DNA from: Caprimulgus europaeus | Taxonomy: Eukaryota > Chordata > Aves > Caprimulgiformes > Caprimulgidae | Reading direction: 5' to 3' | DNA: 64,000 nt | Assembly: GCA_907165065.1 (NCBI GenBank) | Contig: OU015524.1 | Coordinates: 60,119,295-60,183,294, forward strand | Shown: piece after piece, positions 14,642 through 25,192 of the stretch | Numbering within the stretch: position 1 is the stretch's first letter | Layout: each line of letters starts with the position of its first letter | Program-made: the position numbers and the translations under genes | The notes under the pieces: model-generated | What the model saw: only the letters and a program-made list of their open reading frames with translations | The model's database searches: none | Told to the model about the DNA's origin: nothing

Positions 14642-14682
14642 CTATTTATTTATTTATTTATTTATTTAATTATTTATTTATG
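14642..14682. repeat. (TATT)n microsatellite
   Basis: About ten tandem TTTA units with one irregular unit (TTAATT) near 14667. Confidence 0.9.
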
Positions 14683-14994
14683 CACACATGAAATTAAAAC
14701 AGCAGGAAAATATCTCTCCCTCACTGTAATGCCTAAAATGCCTTCAGGGAGTTTTAGTCAGAAAAAACACCTTTAGGTGATCTTTGGAACCGTACCCCAG
14801 AGGAAAGAAACTATAGCTTATACTATTAATAGTACTAATGTTTTTATATGACCAGATTTCAACATTCAAGACTCTGGTAGATACTATAAACAGATTCATT
14901 TTTAAAGAATATGAATAGTATGATAGGAATTTTCTATAAGGAATTAGAAGAGGAAGTTCATTAGTGAAATAGGGTGAAACAAATAGAAACAAAA

Positions 14995-15115
14995 AAGTAT
15001 GTATGATGATATATAGTTTATTTTATTTATTTTTATTTTATATATATCATAATAAGATATAATATATACATAAATATTATTTGATATATACATATATTTC
15101 ACATATATATGAGAA
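14995..15115. repeat. AT-rich low-complexity block
   Basis: Dense runs of TATT, TATA and ATAT with several local palindromes such as 'atatatat'. It is low-complexity DNA with no coding signal. Confidence 0.7.
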
Positions 15116-16394
15116 ACATAGAGGAGAGTAGGTAATAGACAGTACAATAATAATTAGAAAGGATGAAATTCAGGAAATTGACAAGGAAACATAAGGCTAC
15201 TAAAATAATTATCTGGCTGAGAGAACTATCTAAGAAAAATATTCATTGCAAGCTAAATATGATAAAATTATTGATAACAGTTTTTCAGTAAATGAAAAAG
15301 GAACATATCCATTAAGTAACACTGCCTAGTATACCAACCAATAAAGAAGTTAAATGAGAACATGAAGTACAAACTAGCTCTGTAGTGACTGATAAAGATG
15401 TCAGGCACTGTCTATTATCAATTCACAAAGAGTAAAGTGGAGAAAGAGAGATTATGGCTCCAAACTCTGCAAAATGGCAATATTGAAACAAGACACTGTT
15501 GAAAAACTGAAACTCCCTGTTGTTTCCAGAGATTCTTCCAGAGTAACTTAAAACTGCTATCTTACACAAGTCCAAGTTAAATTCTTCTCTTTGTGGTGGC
15601 AGCAGAGCCTGGATCCTGCTGAGAAGACCTGATGCCTGTGTCTTGTCTCCCTGCGAGGTAGTGACTACATTTCTCAAAAAAAATGTGAGCGCATATTTTA
15701 CATTTTAGGATATTAAACTGGTGGAAAATCACATCCCTTCATACTGCTAAACTTCAAGCATCATCTACCATGAATAAATATATTCAATTAAGATAATATT
15801 CAAGAGTCCTTAAAAATTGGAAATGCCTGTTCCTCTGACGTTCATTTTAATAATCTCCAAACAAGAAAACTCCAGCAGTTTGAAGAAATATTAATCTGCC
15901 ATATTCAGTAGCTAGTAAGCCTTATATCAGTCCTAAGCAATAATGGAAATGCTGGTATAAAATTCACTGATAAGAAATTCAGTGATAGGAATACAATTAA
16001 AGCTAGCAAAATGTTTTTACATAAATTAAATCTAGTCAAATAAAACTGATTATAATCTTTGATTAGATAACAAATTTGGCTGAAAACGTAAATGTGCAGT
16101 TGTTGTATACTCACACCATGATAGTCACATGACACTATGTCCCAGAACTCTGAATAACATTACACAATACAAATAGATCACATAAGAAATTGATCCAACA
16201 GATGGATCTCTAAGGAGCATGTCTAGAATATACAGTATGTCAACTGGGAATGAGCACTGAATATGTGTTTCCAGTGGAGCTCCACAGGGATTAGTTTATT
16301 TGACATTTAACTTTTATGCAGCATTCTTAGCAGTGGTTCAGAAATAAATAAAAATCATGGATAAAACCGATGGATGACACACAGATTGGAGCAG

Positions 16395-17366
16395 TGTGTT
16401 GGGTTTGTTTGTGTGTGTGGGAGGGGTACCATTTTTTTGGTAGTGGGGGAAGGTCCACATTGTGAGAGCACCCCTGGCTCTGAGGCAGAGAACCCCTAGA
16501 CCATCTGGGCCAATGAGCACTAGAGAAACGTCTCTGTGAATCCATATTTGTGAGGGGAAGGACTGTCCTGAAAAGTAGGTGGGGGTGAACCCAGAGAAGA
16601 GGCCATTGACCTGAACAAAAGACAAGCATCAGCCAAAACAAAGGACAGACAGACAGAGAGAGAGCTTCACTGCCAGAGGAAAGAGGAGGAAGAGGAAAGA
16701 CAAAGACCCATACCCAGTTCTACCTTATGGAGTGCAAGAAGACCCCTGCAGTCCATAGAGATTCAACGGCAGAGCAGAGACCCACATGTAGGCCATGGAG
16801 GACTCCATGCTGGAGCAGAGAAGCTCAGCCTGAGGGCAAGTGTGACTGGAATTGGGACCCTGACAGTCACTTGTTGCCAGAACGGGGAGTGGACCTCCAG
16901 AGTGAGGGGTGCAGCCTTTGGATGCCCCATGCCGGAGCCGGGAGCTGAGCCCGAAAAGGTCCGTGACTCCATGGGAATCTCATGTTGGAGCATCTTGTTC
17001 CTGGACTTTCATATTGGGAAGAGTGGCAGAGGTGAGCTGACTGTAACCCAATTCCCTGTCCCCTGTACTGCTGAGGGGGTAAGGTAGAGAAATCGGGAGC
17101 AAAGCTATTTGAACCCAGGAAGAAAGGAGGGGTGGGGGAAGGTGTTGTAAGATGTGGTTGTTATATCTAGTTAGATGAATAGAAATGAATTAAATTTATT
17201 TATTTCCCCAAATTTGAGTCTGTTTTGCCCATGACTGTAACTGTTAGCCATCCCTGTCCTTCATTTCTAATCCCGTGCCCCCTTTGTTGTGTCTCCCATC
17301 CCTTCTCACCAAGTGGGGGGAGTGAATGCAGGACCTCATGGTCTCACTGTGGGTCAAACCACCACA
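16395..17366 (+). mobile_element. Solo LTR, avian ERVL-type family
   Basis: A 972-bp stretch that begins TGTGTTGGGTTTG and ends AACCACCACA, so it has TG...CA ends. It is flanked by AGCAG (16390-16394) and AGCAA (17367-17371), a 5-bp target-site duplication with one mismatch. Both ends and the late 'gttttgcccatgactgtaa' region match what I know of a bird ERVL-type LTR family in this orientation. It is GC-richer than its surroundings. There is no gag, pol or env sequence and no second LTR, so this is a solo LTR left by LTR-LTR recombination. The small open frames inside it (for example 16727-16948 and 16842-17087) are incidental. Family assignment is from memory and should be checked by a repeat-library search. 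Confidence 0.85.
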
Positions 17367-18520
17367 AGCAATGAGATATAAAGATGAAGACATGGAAATG
17401 GGGTTGATGCATGATTTCTGAGTAAGATAAGCCTACTTACACACAACCAGATTCAACAAAATCAAATAAGTCAAGTGTCTTGTAGCAAGAAATGCAGGAA
17501 ATTTATATGGAAGGTAGAGCTGTATAATGAAAATCAAGGTTCCAGAGGGGATATAGGAGGCATAGTGGACAAATAATGTATCTTGTCAGTGAGATGCTGT
17601 GGCAAAAAGACTAATAGGAAAAGCACAGGCAAGACATTTAATTTCTCTCTGTTATAAGATTTAGAAAGATTCAATATTGGAATGCCATAGACAATTTTTA
17701 TACTCCCACTTTTTAAAATAGTGGTGCAAAAGTTATCCGTTTGCACAGAATTCAGCAAAGTTTTACAAAAAAATTTGTGAATGATGGGATTCTTAAAGCT
17801 TTTCAAAAGGAGACCTAAGTGCTTATAAGAACAGGATAGTGATGTGAGTTGATTACAGTGTACCTGTATTTCCAAGGCAAGCAAACCACAGAATCAACAG
17901 GTTCCTAAATTTATTAGGTAAAGGCATTAGGTTTTGTTATATCTAATATAACAGTGCTTAGAAGCAGAAACAGAGCCAGTGCTTAGAAGCAGAAACCAGT
18001 CAAATTCAGATGAGAAACAAGAAAAAATATTTAACAGCTGGTGTAGGAACGATAGTTACAGGTAGATTCTACATAGGAATCATCTTACTATGAATAACCT
18101 CTTTCTTGGTCCAATTCCATCTATGTTTCTTCCTTTTTTTCCTCCTCATAATTTGCTTGAAATGCTGAAATATTCCATCTGGATAGATATTAATGTATTT
18201 ACATCCTTATTAAAATAACAGAAAACAAATTTACCTAGAAAGCCAAATCAAACTAATCTTTAAGGTAAGCTGCTGCAACTTAGATATAAATGTTGGAGTT
18301 AATGATGAAAAACATTTAAAACCAACAAGAAGTTTAAAACATATCAGAAAACACCAATGTGTGAATTCTGCACAGAATTAAGCAGGAAGATGAATACTTG
18401 ATGGAAGTTTTTGGATAAGAAGAGAGTAAAAATATCATCTTTTTAATAATTTATGTCAAAAAGATAAGACAAATCTGTATTTCTGCAGCACTGAATTATT
18501 TTTAAAGTGCTGTAGGAAGT
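17367..18520. other. Unique DNA, no gene seen
   Basis: AT-rich interval between the solo LTR and the next CR1. The 116-codon open frame at 17534-17884 (minus) resembles no family I know. It holds a short tandem duplication at 17952-17996. Confidence 0.5.
17952..17996 (+). repeat. Two-copy tandem duplication, 25-bp period
   Basis: CAGTGCTTAGAAGCAGAAAC occurs at 17952-17971 and again, identical, at 17977-17996. The identity suggests a recent local duplication. Confidence 0.93.
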
Positions 18521-19262
18521 TACAGAATGGTAGGGGTTGGAAGGGACCTCTGGAGATCACCTAATCCAAGCCCCTTGCCAAAGCAGGTTCACCTAGAGCA
18601 AGTTGCACAGGACTGCATTCAGGTGCGTTTTGAATATCCATAGAGAAGGAGACTCCACAACCACTCTGGGAAGCCTGTTCCAGTGCTCTGGCACCCTCAC
18701 AATAAAGAGGTTTCTTCCTCACGTTTAAGTGGAACCTCCTGTGTTTCAGCTTGTGCCCATGGCCCCTTGTTTTATCACTGGCCACCACTGAAAAGAGTCT
18801 GGCCTCATCACCTTGATACCTGCCCTTTAGATATTTATAAACATTAATAAGGTCCCTGCTCAGTATTCTCTTCTCTAGGCTAAACAGACCCAGCTCTCTC
18901 AGCCTATCCTTATAGGCCCCTTGAAAATCTTTATGGCCCTCCGCTCGACTCTCTCCTGAAGTTCCCTATCTCTCTTGAACTGCGGTGCCCAGAACTGGAC
19001 ACAATACTCCAGATGTGGTCTCACAAGGGCAGAGTAGAGAGGGAGGATCACCTCCCTCAACCTGCTGGTCATACTCTTCTTAATGCACTCCAGGGTACCC
19101 TTCGCGTTTTGGTAACAAGGACCCATTGTTGGCTCATGGTCAACTGATCATCCACCAGTATTCCCAGGTCCTCTCTACAGGGCTGCTTTCCAGCAGGTCA
19201 ACCCCCAACCTGTACTGGTGCCTGGGGTTATTCCTCCCCAGGGGCAGGACCCTACACTTGTC
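18521..19262 (-). mobile_element. CR1 LINE, 3' fragment
   Basis: This minus-strand CR1 copy of about 740 bp has its 3' terminus at 18521 ('acagaatggtaggggttgg') and runs 5'-ward through the 3' UTR and the C-terminal part of ORF2. The frames at 18899-19126 and 18561-18788 read CR1 ORF2 phrases such as [20 protein letters not shown] and IFKG. They lie in different frames, so the copy carries frameshifts. Its 5' truncation is near 19262, where similarity to other copies fades. Confidence 0.93.
18899..19126 (-). pseudogene. CR1 ORF2 C-terminal fragment
   Basis: About 75 codons of the region downstream of the CR1 reverse transcriptase domain, recognisable by [16 protein letters not shown] followed by [12 protein letters not shown]. 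It is a dead remnant: upstream and downstream parts of ORF2 are in other frames or missing. The ATG is internal and not a true start. Confidence 0.85.
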
Positions 19263-19477
19263 CAATTCTCCTTTTGCAGCTTCACTCTAGTTACACTTCC
19301 TGTTTTATTCTCTCTGTCAAACCTAGCCCTGAACTTAAACCCATCTTTGATGTAAACCTTCACCTTAAACATAGATTGAGGCATAGACAAAGTGTCTCAC
19401 AGCAAAGTTCTTACACTTCCTTTTTATAATCCCCTTTCCAGCCGCACTCCACCTCCACCTCTGGATTTTGTTTCTCT

Positions 19478-19510
19478 CTTAATCCTAATCCTAATCTAAC
19501 TCTAACCTTA
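19478..19510. repeat. Degenerate TAATCC/TAACTC array
   Basis: Reads as TCCTAATCC-type hexamers, about two clear TAATCC units, then degenerate CTAACTCTAACC units. It loosely resembles the telomere hexamer complement CCCTAA, but no true CCCTAA repeat is present. Confidence 0.55.
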
Positions 19511-21752
19511 AATCAAAGGTACCCAAAACCAGAGTCAGTACAACATGACACAAAGTAACTCCTGGACACTCTTCATAATTAAACAGACTTTTTTTGTATT
19601 TCAAAACTTTGCTCATAGGTTGGGGGACTATTTTAATGTTGTTGCTATTGTAGATCAGCCACTCTACACATCCTCCAGAAAAACTTTATTATTGCATTCC
19701 TTAGAGAATACAATCAGAATTTGAGACACACTGTGACAGTCTTCCCTTCTTAGAAGTGACAATTGCACAGGTAGGTCATCCTCATACCCTGTGAATATTT
19801 AATCTCAAGGTTACCAATCCATATCTGAAACACTGTCTGGGACTTCATGCAGAACAATAGTCACTCTTAGTGACACTTCAAACAATATCATCAAATGTGT
19901 TATTATTGCATTTGTTCTCAATCAGAGAAGTAAACTTATTCAAGTGTTTACTAGTAAAAATATGGAAATCTTTCTCAGTTTTAGATAAAATCTGTTCTAT
20001 GAAACATTTATATTTTCTGCTATATTTTATTTTATATTTTCTGTTCCTAGCTTACCTTTAAACATTGACTCCTCAGAAAATGCTGACAACAGTGAAGAGA
20101 CCAGTGCTTTTTATGAGAGCAAAGTCAGACCAGAGTTGCGTATAGAAGGTTGGAGAATTTTCTGACAAAAGTTGCCCACACTGAATATTCTTATCAAAGT
20201 CTTATAGTTTCGGTCTTTAACTGAAAAAGTTGTTTCACATTTCATATGTAATTTCTGCTCAGAGTGAGTCTATCATCTCAAAAATGTTGTGATGAAAGGA
20301 ATCAGACTCACAAGAAAATGAAGCTGCAGATCTCAGATCCCCGTCTAATTCGTGAGAAGGCGGCACTTGTGTTTGTTTCCTACATATTAATGAATACTGA
20401 TGGCTATTCTGTGGTTCATTGTGCCTTTCCTGTGTGGTTTGTTTTAGAAGCCTGTGACATGTATGATTTCTAAGAGCTTCAGAATATGATACACCTTGAA
20501 ATCATCAGAATTTTAGTGGTAAAAAAAGAGCATCTTCCTGTCTCATTTTCATTATGAATTGTATTTGAATATCACACACAAATTTTTACAGAACAAAATG
20601 GTTTATCACTTTTAAATTTATAATGGATTTTTTATCTGCAAGGAGGGTGTTTTCTGCCTTTTTTTTTCTTTCTTTGTGTGCTATTGAATCCATTCTTCCT
20701 AGAAAATGTAAGCTGGCTCTTTCTCATTTAGAGTCTGTTATTCTACATTTTTGGCCTATGTTTGACATGATGAACAGGAACTAAATGAGGCATAATTATA
20801 ATGGATTCTATGCCTGTTGTTTAAAATAGAATTATTTGCATGACAATGTATCCTGGAGAAGTGAAAACCAAGAATGAGGGTAAATCTGAGCTTAAATTGG
20901 CTTCTGGTTCGTGTCTTCTTTAGGATGAATAGAGTCACTCTTCATGTTCTGAGACACATAAAGACTAGAGGCACCATTCAAATGCCAGCTGAAATGTCCT
21001 ACAGTATTTGATATGGGGATGACACAGATGACACAGGATTTAAGAGAGTTTCATAGCTCTGTGGTTGTAGGATTTGGATGCTTGTTAGGATACCCTGTAC
21101 TGCCTCTATTGACACTAGATGACTATGTTTAAACAACTGAGCTGAGCCCTAGATCCCCATTAATTCCATTAACTGAAGATCAGTTATTTACTGCACATAC
21201 AGATACTTACCAAAACCCACCTCCATTTAAAAGTCTTAATTTGGAAATAAATATCAACTCAAATCACTATTACCATGAAATCACCAGGGAAAGGGGGGCA
21301 GTGGGTGTGAGCAGCTGTGTTGTGCTTGGCTGCCAGCCACTTTAGACTATCACACCTGTATAGATTAAATGTGTAAAAGTTGAAACATTTTTGATACATA
21401 CAAATTCCTTCAGTGAATCCCAAAATCTTTTATGTATGGAGTCAGGGACTGGAAAGTAGACAGAAGATTGAGTTACATCTGTAGATGAAGTCTTATCCAG
21501 ATCTTGCAGTCCTGGTACTAAGCTCATGATGAAAATGTTGACCTCATGGAATAAGCCAGACTGTATCAAGGCCCTAACAAGCATTCACAAGTGGACATTT
21601 CAGAGGGAAAATCCCTCTCTGCATGGGGAGAGGTCAGACATGTGATAAGTTCTTCAAAATGTATGCTTTGGTGTTAGTATTCCTGCCTACAAATAGTGAA
21701 TCTTTGCTTCTGGAACTGTGCTAGGATGCTTTAGTGAAAAGCTTGCACAGGG

Positions 21753-21814
21753 AAAAAAAAAAAAAAAAAAAGTTTGGTTTTTTTTTTTAACTCTATTTCA
21801 TCCTGAGAAATTAT

Positions 21815-21845
<31 letters not shown>
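21753..21845. repeat. A19 run followed by T11 and T27 runs
   Basis: A19 at 21753-21771, T11 at 21778-21788 and T27 at 21819-21845. The A run can pair with either T run. There is no retrocopy body or polyadenylation signal attached. Confidence 0.9.
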
Positions 21846-22521
21846 CAGGAAGAAATTAGTGTACTCCAACTTTCATGAAAAACTTCTGGTCCAAAATTAA
21901 TTCTTAGAGTCTGGCAAAACAGTAAATGAAACCAATTTTACCATGACATGATTTAATGAAATATAACTATATAGTCATTGGTACATAGATGTACTTCATA
22001 AAAAGAGTGAAATGCATTAAAAAATACTAGGAAAGGGAATTTTGGGATACAATCCCAGTTTTATGTCTCTCTCATTCTAAAGTTACTGTGCAAAAGTGAA
22101 ACTGACTCACATGAGTTCTTATTTGCTGTTCTGGTATTAGCACACTCACAGAATTATATTTAAAACTCATTTTCTGTTCCACACAGGTAATGATACTATG
22201 CAATTGCTTTTCTAGGCATTGCAACTATAGACAAGCTTCAGTTCTGTTACACAATTCTCTATTTCATGATTCTTCTTGAAACATGAACTCATGGAGTCAC
22301 GAATTTGTGAAAATTGCCGCTACCTTTGAATCAGAATCATATCCTTTATTAAAATAGATGAGTGGGTACAACTGTCCACTAACTAAGCTGTCATTGTTGA
22401 AAAGAATGGTTTGAAAAGCCTTCTAACAATTGCAATACTGCAATTGCTAAAAAATAAGACTATAAAGCAAACTGTAATTTTTTAAGGCTAAGACCTGAAT
22501 TGAGAGACACGAGACATCTAG

Positions 22522-22555
22522 ATATTGCGGAAATTGTGCTTGAGTCTCGCAATAT
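22522..22555. repeat. Inverted repeat ATATTGCG/CGCAATAT
   Basis: Eight-base arms at 22522-22529 and 22548-22555 around an 18-base spacer. It is too short to be a precursor RNA. Each arm keeps a CpG in otherwise CpG-poor DNA. Confidence 0.75.
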
Positions 22556-22894
22556 TGAGTTTTTAATAGTGTTTTCTGTAGGCTTAATAATTGTAAAGTA
22601 GTTAATTAGGTGTATCAGATCAATTAGTAAAAGTCTATTTGAAAATCAGGCAGATACTTTATAGATCTACACTGGGAAAATGGACACATACTTAAAAGCA
22701 ATTTTCAAATACAATGCAGTTACTTTTGTCCTTGCAAATTTCAGAATAATTGGACTTCCATAATAAACACTTTTGTGAATACTTTGTATATTAGAACATT
22801 GGTAAGTGTATGAAAAACCTATTTTTTTACAATTATTTTTGCTCTTCTAAAAAAGAGCCAAGACTTAGTACAAAACATTTTAAACCTGTCTTAG

Positions 22895-23895
22895 AAACAT
22901 AGAATGGTTAGGTTTGGAAGGGACCTTAAAAATCATCTAGTTCCAACCACCCTGCCATGAGCAAAACCACCTTGCACTAGACCAGGTTACTCAAAGCCTC
23001 ATCCAGCCTGGCCTTGAACACTTTCAGGGAAGGAGCATCCACAACTTCTCTGGGCAACCTGTTCCAGTGTCTTACCACCCTCATAGGAAAGAATTTCTTC
23101 CTAATATCTAATCTAAATCTCCCCTCTTCCAGTTGAAAGCCATCACCCCTTCTTCTATCACTACCTGCCCTTGTAAAAAGTCCCTCCCCAGCTTTCATGT
23201 AGGCCCTTCAGGTATTGGAAGGCCACTATAAGATCTCCCCAGAGCCTTTTCTTTTCCAGGCTGAACAGCCCCAACTCTCTCAGCATGTCCTCATAGGAGA
23301 GGTGCTCCAGCCCTCGGATCATCCTCATGGCCCTCCTCTAGACTCATTCCAACAGGTCCATGTGTTTCTTGTGTTGAGGGCTTCAGCACTGGACACAGTA
23401 CTCCAGGTGGAGCCTTACAAGAGCAGAGTAGAGGGGGAGAATCACCTCCTTTGACCTGCTGGACATTATTTTCTTGATGCAGCCCAAGGTATGGTTGGCC
23501 TTCTGGGCTGCAAGCGCATGTTGTCGGCTCATGTTCAGCTTCTAATCCACCACCACCCCCAAGTCCTTCTCTTCAGAGCTGTTCTCAAGCCACTCATTGC
23601 CCAACTTGTATTTGTGTTTGGGATTTCCCCGACCCAGGTGCAGAGCCTTGTATTTGGCCTTGTTGAACTTCATGAGGTTAGCACAAGCCCACCTTTCAAG
23701 CCTTTCAAGGTCCCTCAGGGTGGATCCATTCCTCCAGCATGTCAGCTGCACCGCACAACTTGGTGTCATCAACAAACTTGTTGAGGGTGCACTCAATCCC
23801 CCTGTCCACGTCTCTGACAAAGATGTTGAACAACACCAGCCCCAATACTGACCCTTGAGGGACACCGCTCATCACCAGTTTCCACTCGGTGGTAT
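22895..23895 (-). mobile_element. CR1 LINE, about 1 kb, reaches RT palm
   Basis: This minus-strand CR1 copy has its ATTCTATG-type 3' end at 22895 and extends to about 23895, where the frame reads the conserved reverse transcriptase stretch [11 protein letters not shown]. From there toward the 3' end it covers the catalytic box (KFVDDTKL), the thumb region, the ORF2 tail and the 3' UTR. Several frame shifts separate the pieces (23705-23908, 23542-23865 and 22977-23198), so it is inactive. The 5' truncation is typical of LINE insertion. Confidence 0.95.
22977..23198 (-). pseudogene. CR1 ORF2 extreme C-terminus
   Basis: About 74 codons that read [44 protein letters not shown] in overall pattern, the last segment of CR1 ORF2. 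It ends with the usual VFKARLDEALSNLV-type C-terminus, after which comes the 3' UTR. It is in a different frame from the upstream RT pieces. Confidence 0.85.
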
Positions 23896-23908
23896 AAGAA
23901 TGTGACAA
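23542..23908 (-). pseudogene. CR1 reverse transcriptase fragment (frameshifted)
   Basis: Two overlapping frames carry consecutive parts of the CR1 reverse transcriptase. The first, from 23908, contains [10 protein letters not shown] and the catalytic box as FVDD, with both aspartates kept. The second, from 23865, continues through [19 protein letters not shown] and HLGRGNPKHKYKLGNEWL to EEKDLGVVVD. The change of frame between them shows an indel. The palm active-site motif is preserved, but the fingers, motif A and the endonuclease are absent. Confidence 0.88.
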
Positions 23909-25161
23909 AATAATTTTAATAGTAATGATGACAGCATAAGAATTTTAGGTGACTCTTCTTCTGATTCAAAATTCATTGGAAAGAAATGTAAACTTTACAT
24001 TACTTGTTGAGGTTTTTAGCAAGGTCATAGTGGGCAGAAGCAAACATATTTTATAACATTAAAAATAGAAGAGACAGAAGTAGCTCTGAGGTTTATGTCC
24101 AGAGTAAAAAGAAACAAGGTCCCAACTTAGGAATTCTTCAGAAAAATGTTGCTACCCTAACTTCAAAGCACTGTATGCACACAAATTCAAAATAACTTGG
24201 GATGACACATCTGTGGAAGTAGCATTTCTGAGATATCATTATTCATGATAGTTGTATTTTTATTAAAAACTTAGATTGAATGCATTTGTGAAAACTATGA
24301 AATAAAGTTCATATTCTGGCAGCTCTAAAAAAAACCACTTAATGTCTAGTTTCTAGTAATTTAAGAATACCAGCATAAGAAACAGATGGCAAAATAGCTC
24401 ACTATCCTTTGGAATACTTTCCATTAGCATTAAAAGCTACACCTGCTGAAATGTGTGATCTTACTTTAAATGTAGAAAAGCATTAATAAGAATGTACAGC
24501 AGTGTGGTTATATCTCTTAATTGGTATACCCTAGTGGAAACAAACATACTAATTAAGCGATCATCCTGATTATAAAAGCCTGATAGGAATACACAGTGCT
24601 GGGAGACATTTGTTTCTATTTCAGCAATTGCTTTAAAAATAATCATAGTAGATGCTTGAAATATTTAAATTATATAAAGGTAAGTGACTCATTACAGAGC
24701 ACAGAATAAGCATGAAGGGAAAAGGTTTGCAGTAGAGAAATTTGTGACACAGAACAAAGTTACAGCTTCAGCTTTCTCTATAGAGTATTGTGGATAATAC
24801 CAAATAGTCACTTTGATTTGAGTAGGTTGGTCATTTTTCTACTCATTAGTGAAATTCAATGTATTTTCTGAACTAATTTTGTTTAAGGCTTTACTTTAAT
24901 CCAGGTGCCAATCTAGAAGTTTATTTCAAAGTTCTTGTTCATAGCTCCAACTGCAACATCAATCTGGAAATCTTGATTCAAATTCTTCTTCTTCAATGAA
25001 ATTTGCCTCCATATTCAAACATGTTCCGGTTACACCAAAAACATTTCTTCAATTTTAGAAGGCTGGTACTGTCAGACTCAAGGTAGCTGGTGGGTACAGC
25101 CAAATGAGAGAGGCATTACAGCTTCCAGACTCCTGGTCTTGAAATACAGCAGATTCTGACT

Positions 25162-25169
<8 letters not shown>

Positions 25170-25192
<23 letters not shown>
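25170..25192. repeat. Poly(A) homopolymer
   Basis: A23 preceded by T5. There is no upstream retrogene body that I can recognise. Confidence 0.9.

Larger units (their letters stand above)
5207..16394. other. Long unique AT-rich stretch, no gene seen
   Basis: About 11 kb without a defensible exon, RNA gene or intact mobile element. Open frames here are at most about 105 codons and show no family resemblance. Inside it are a CAAAC microsatellite (6908-6961), perfect hairpins near 8.55 and 9.05 kb, an ATTT microsatellite (14642-14682) and a T/A-rich block at 15.0-15.1 kb. A somewhat GC-richer patch at about 8.9-9.25 kb could be an eroded repeat, but I cannot classify it. Confidence 0.5.
19263..22894. 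other. Unique AT-rich DNA, no gene seen
   Basis: I see no exon or further mobile element. It contains TAATCC-like short repeats near 19480-19505, A19 and T27 homopolymers at 21753-21845 and a CpG-containing inverted repeat at 22522-22555. The short frame at 20264-20473 has no recognisable family. Confidence 0.5.

Noticed and set aside
16727..17087. Plus-strand frames inside the first solo LTR
   Set aside because: They lie wholly within a non-coding LTR and have no retroviral protein likeness.
19478..19510. Interstitial telomere repeat
   Set aside because: The hexamers are TAATCC/TAACTC, not CCCTAA, and only a few degenerate units exist.
20264..20473. Small plus-strand frame as an exon
   Set aside because: No family match, and no acceptor or donor at sensible positions; probability of chance is high in a 64-kb window.
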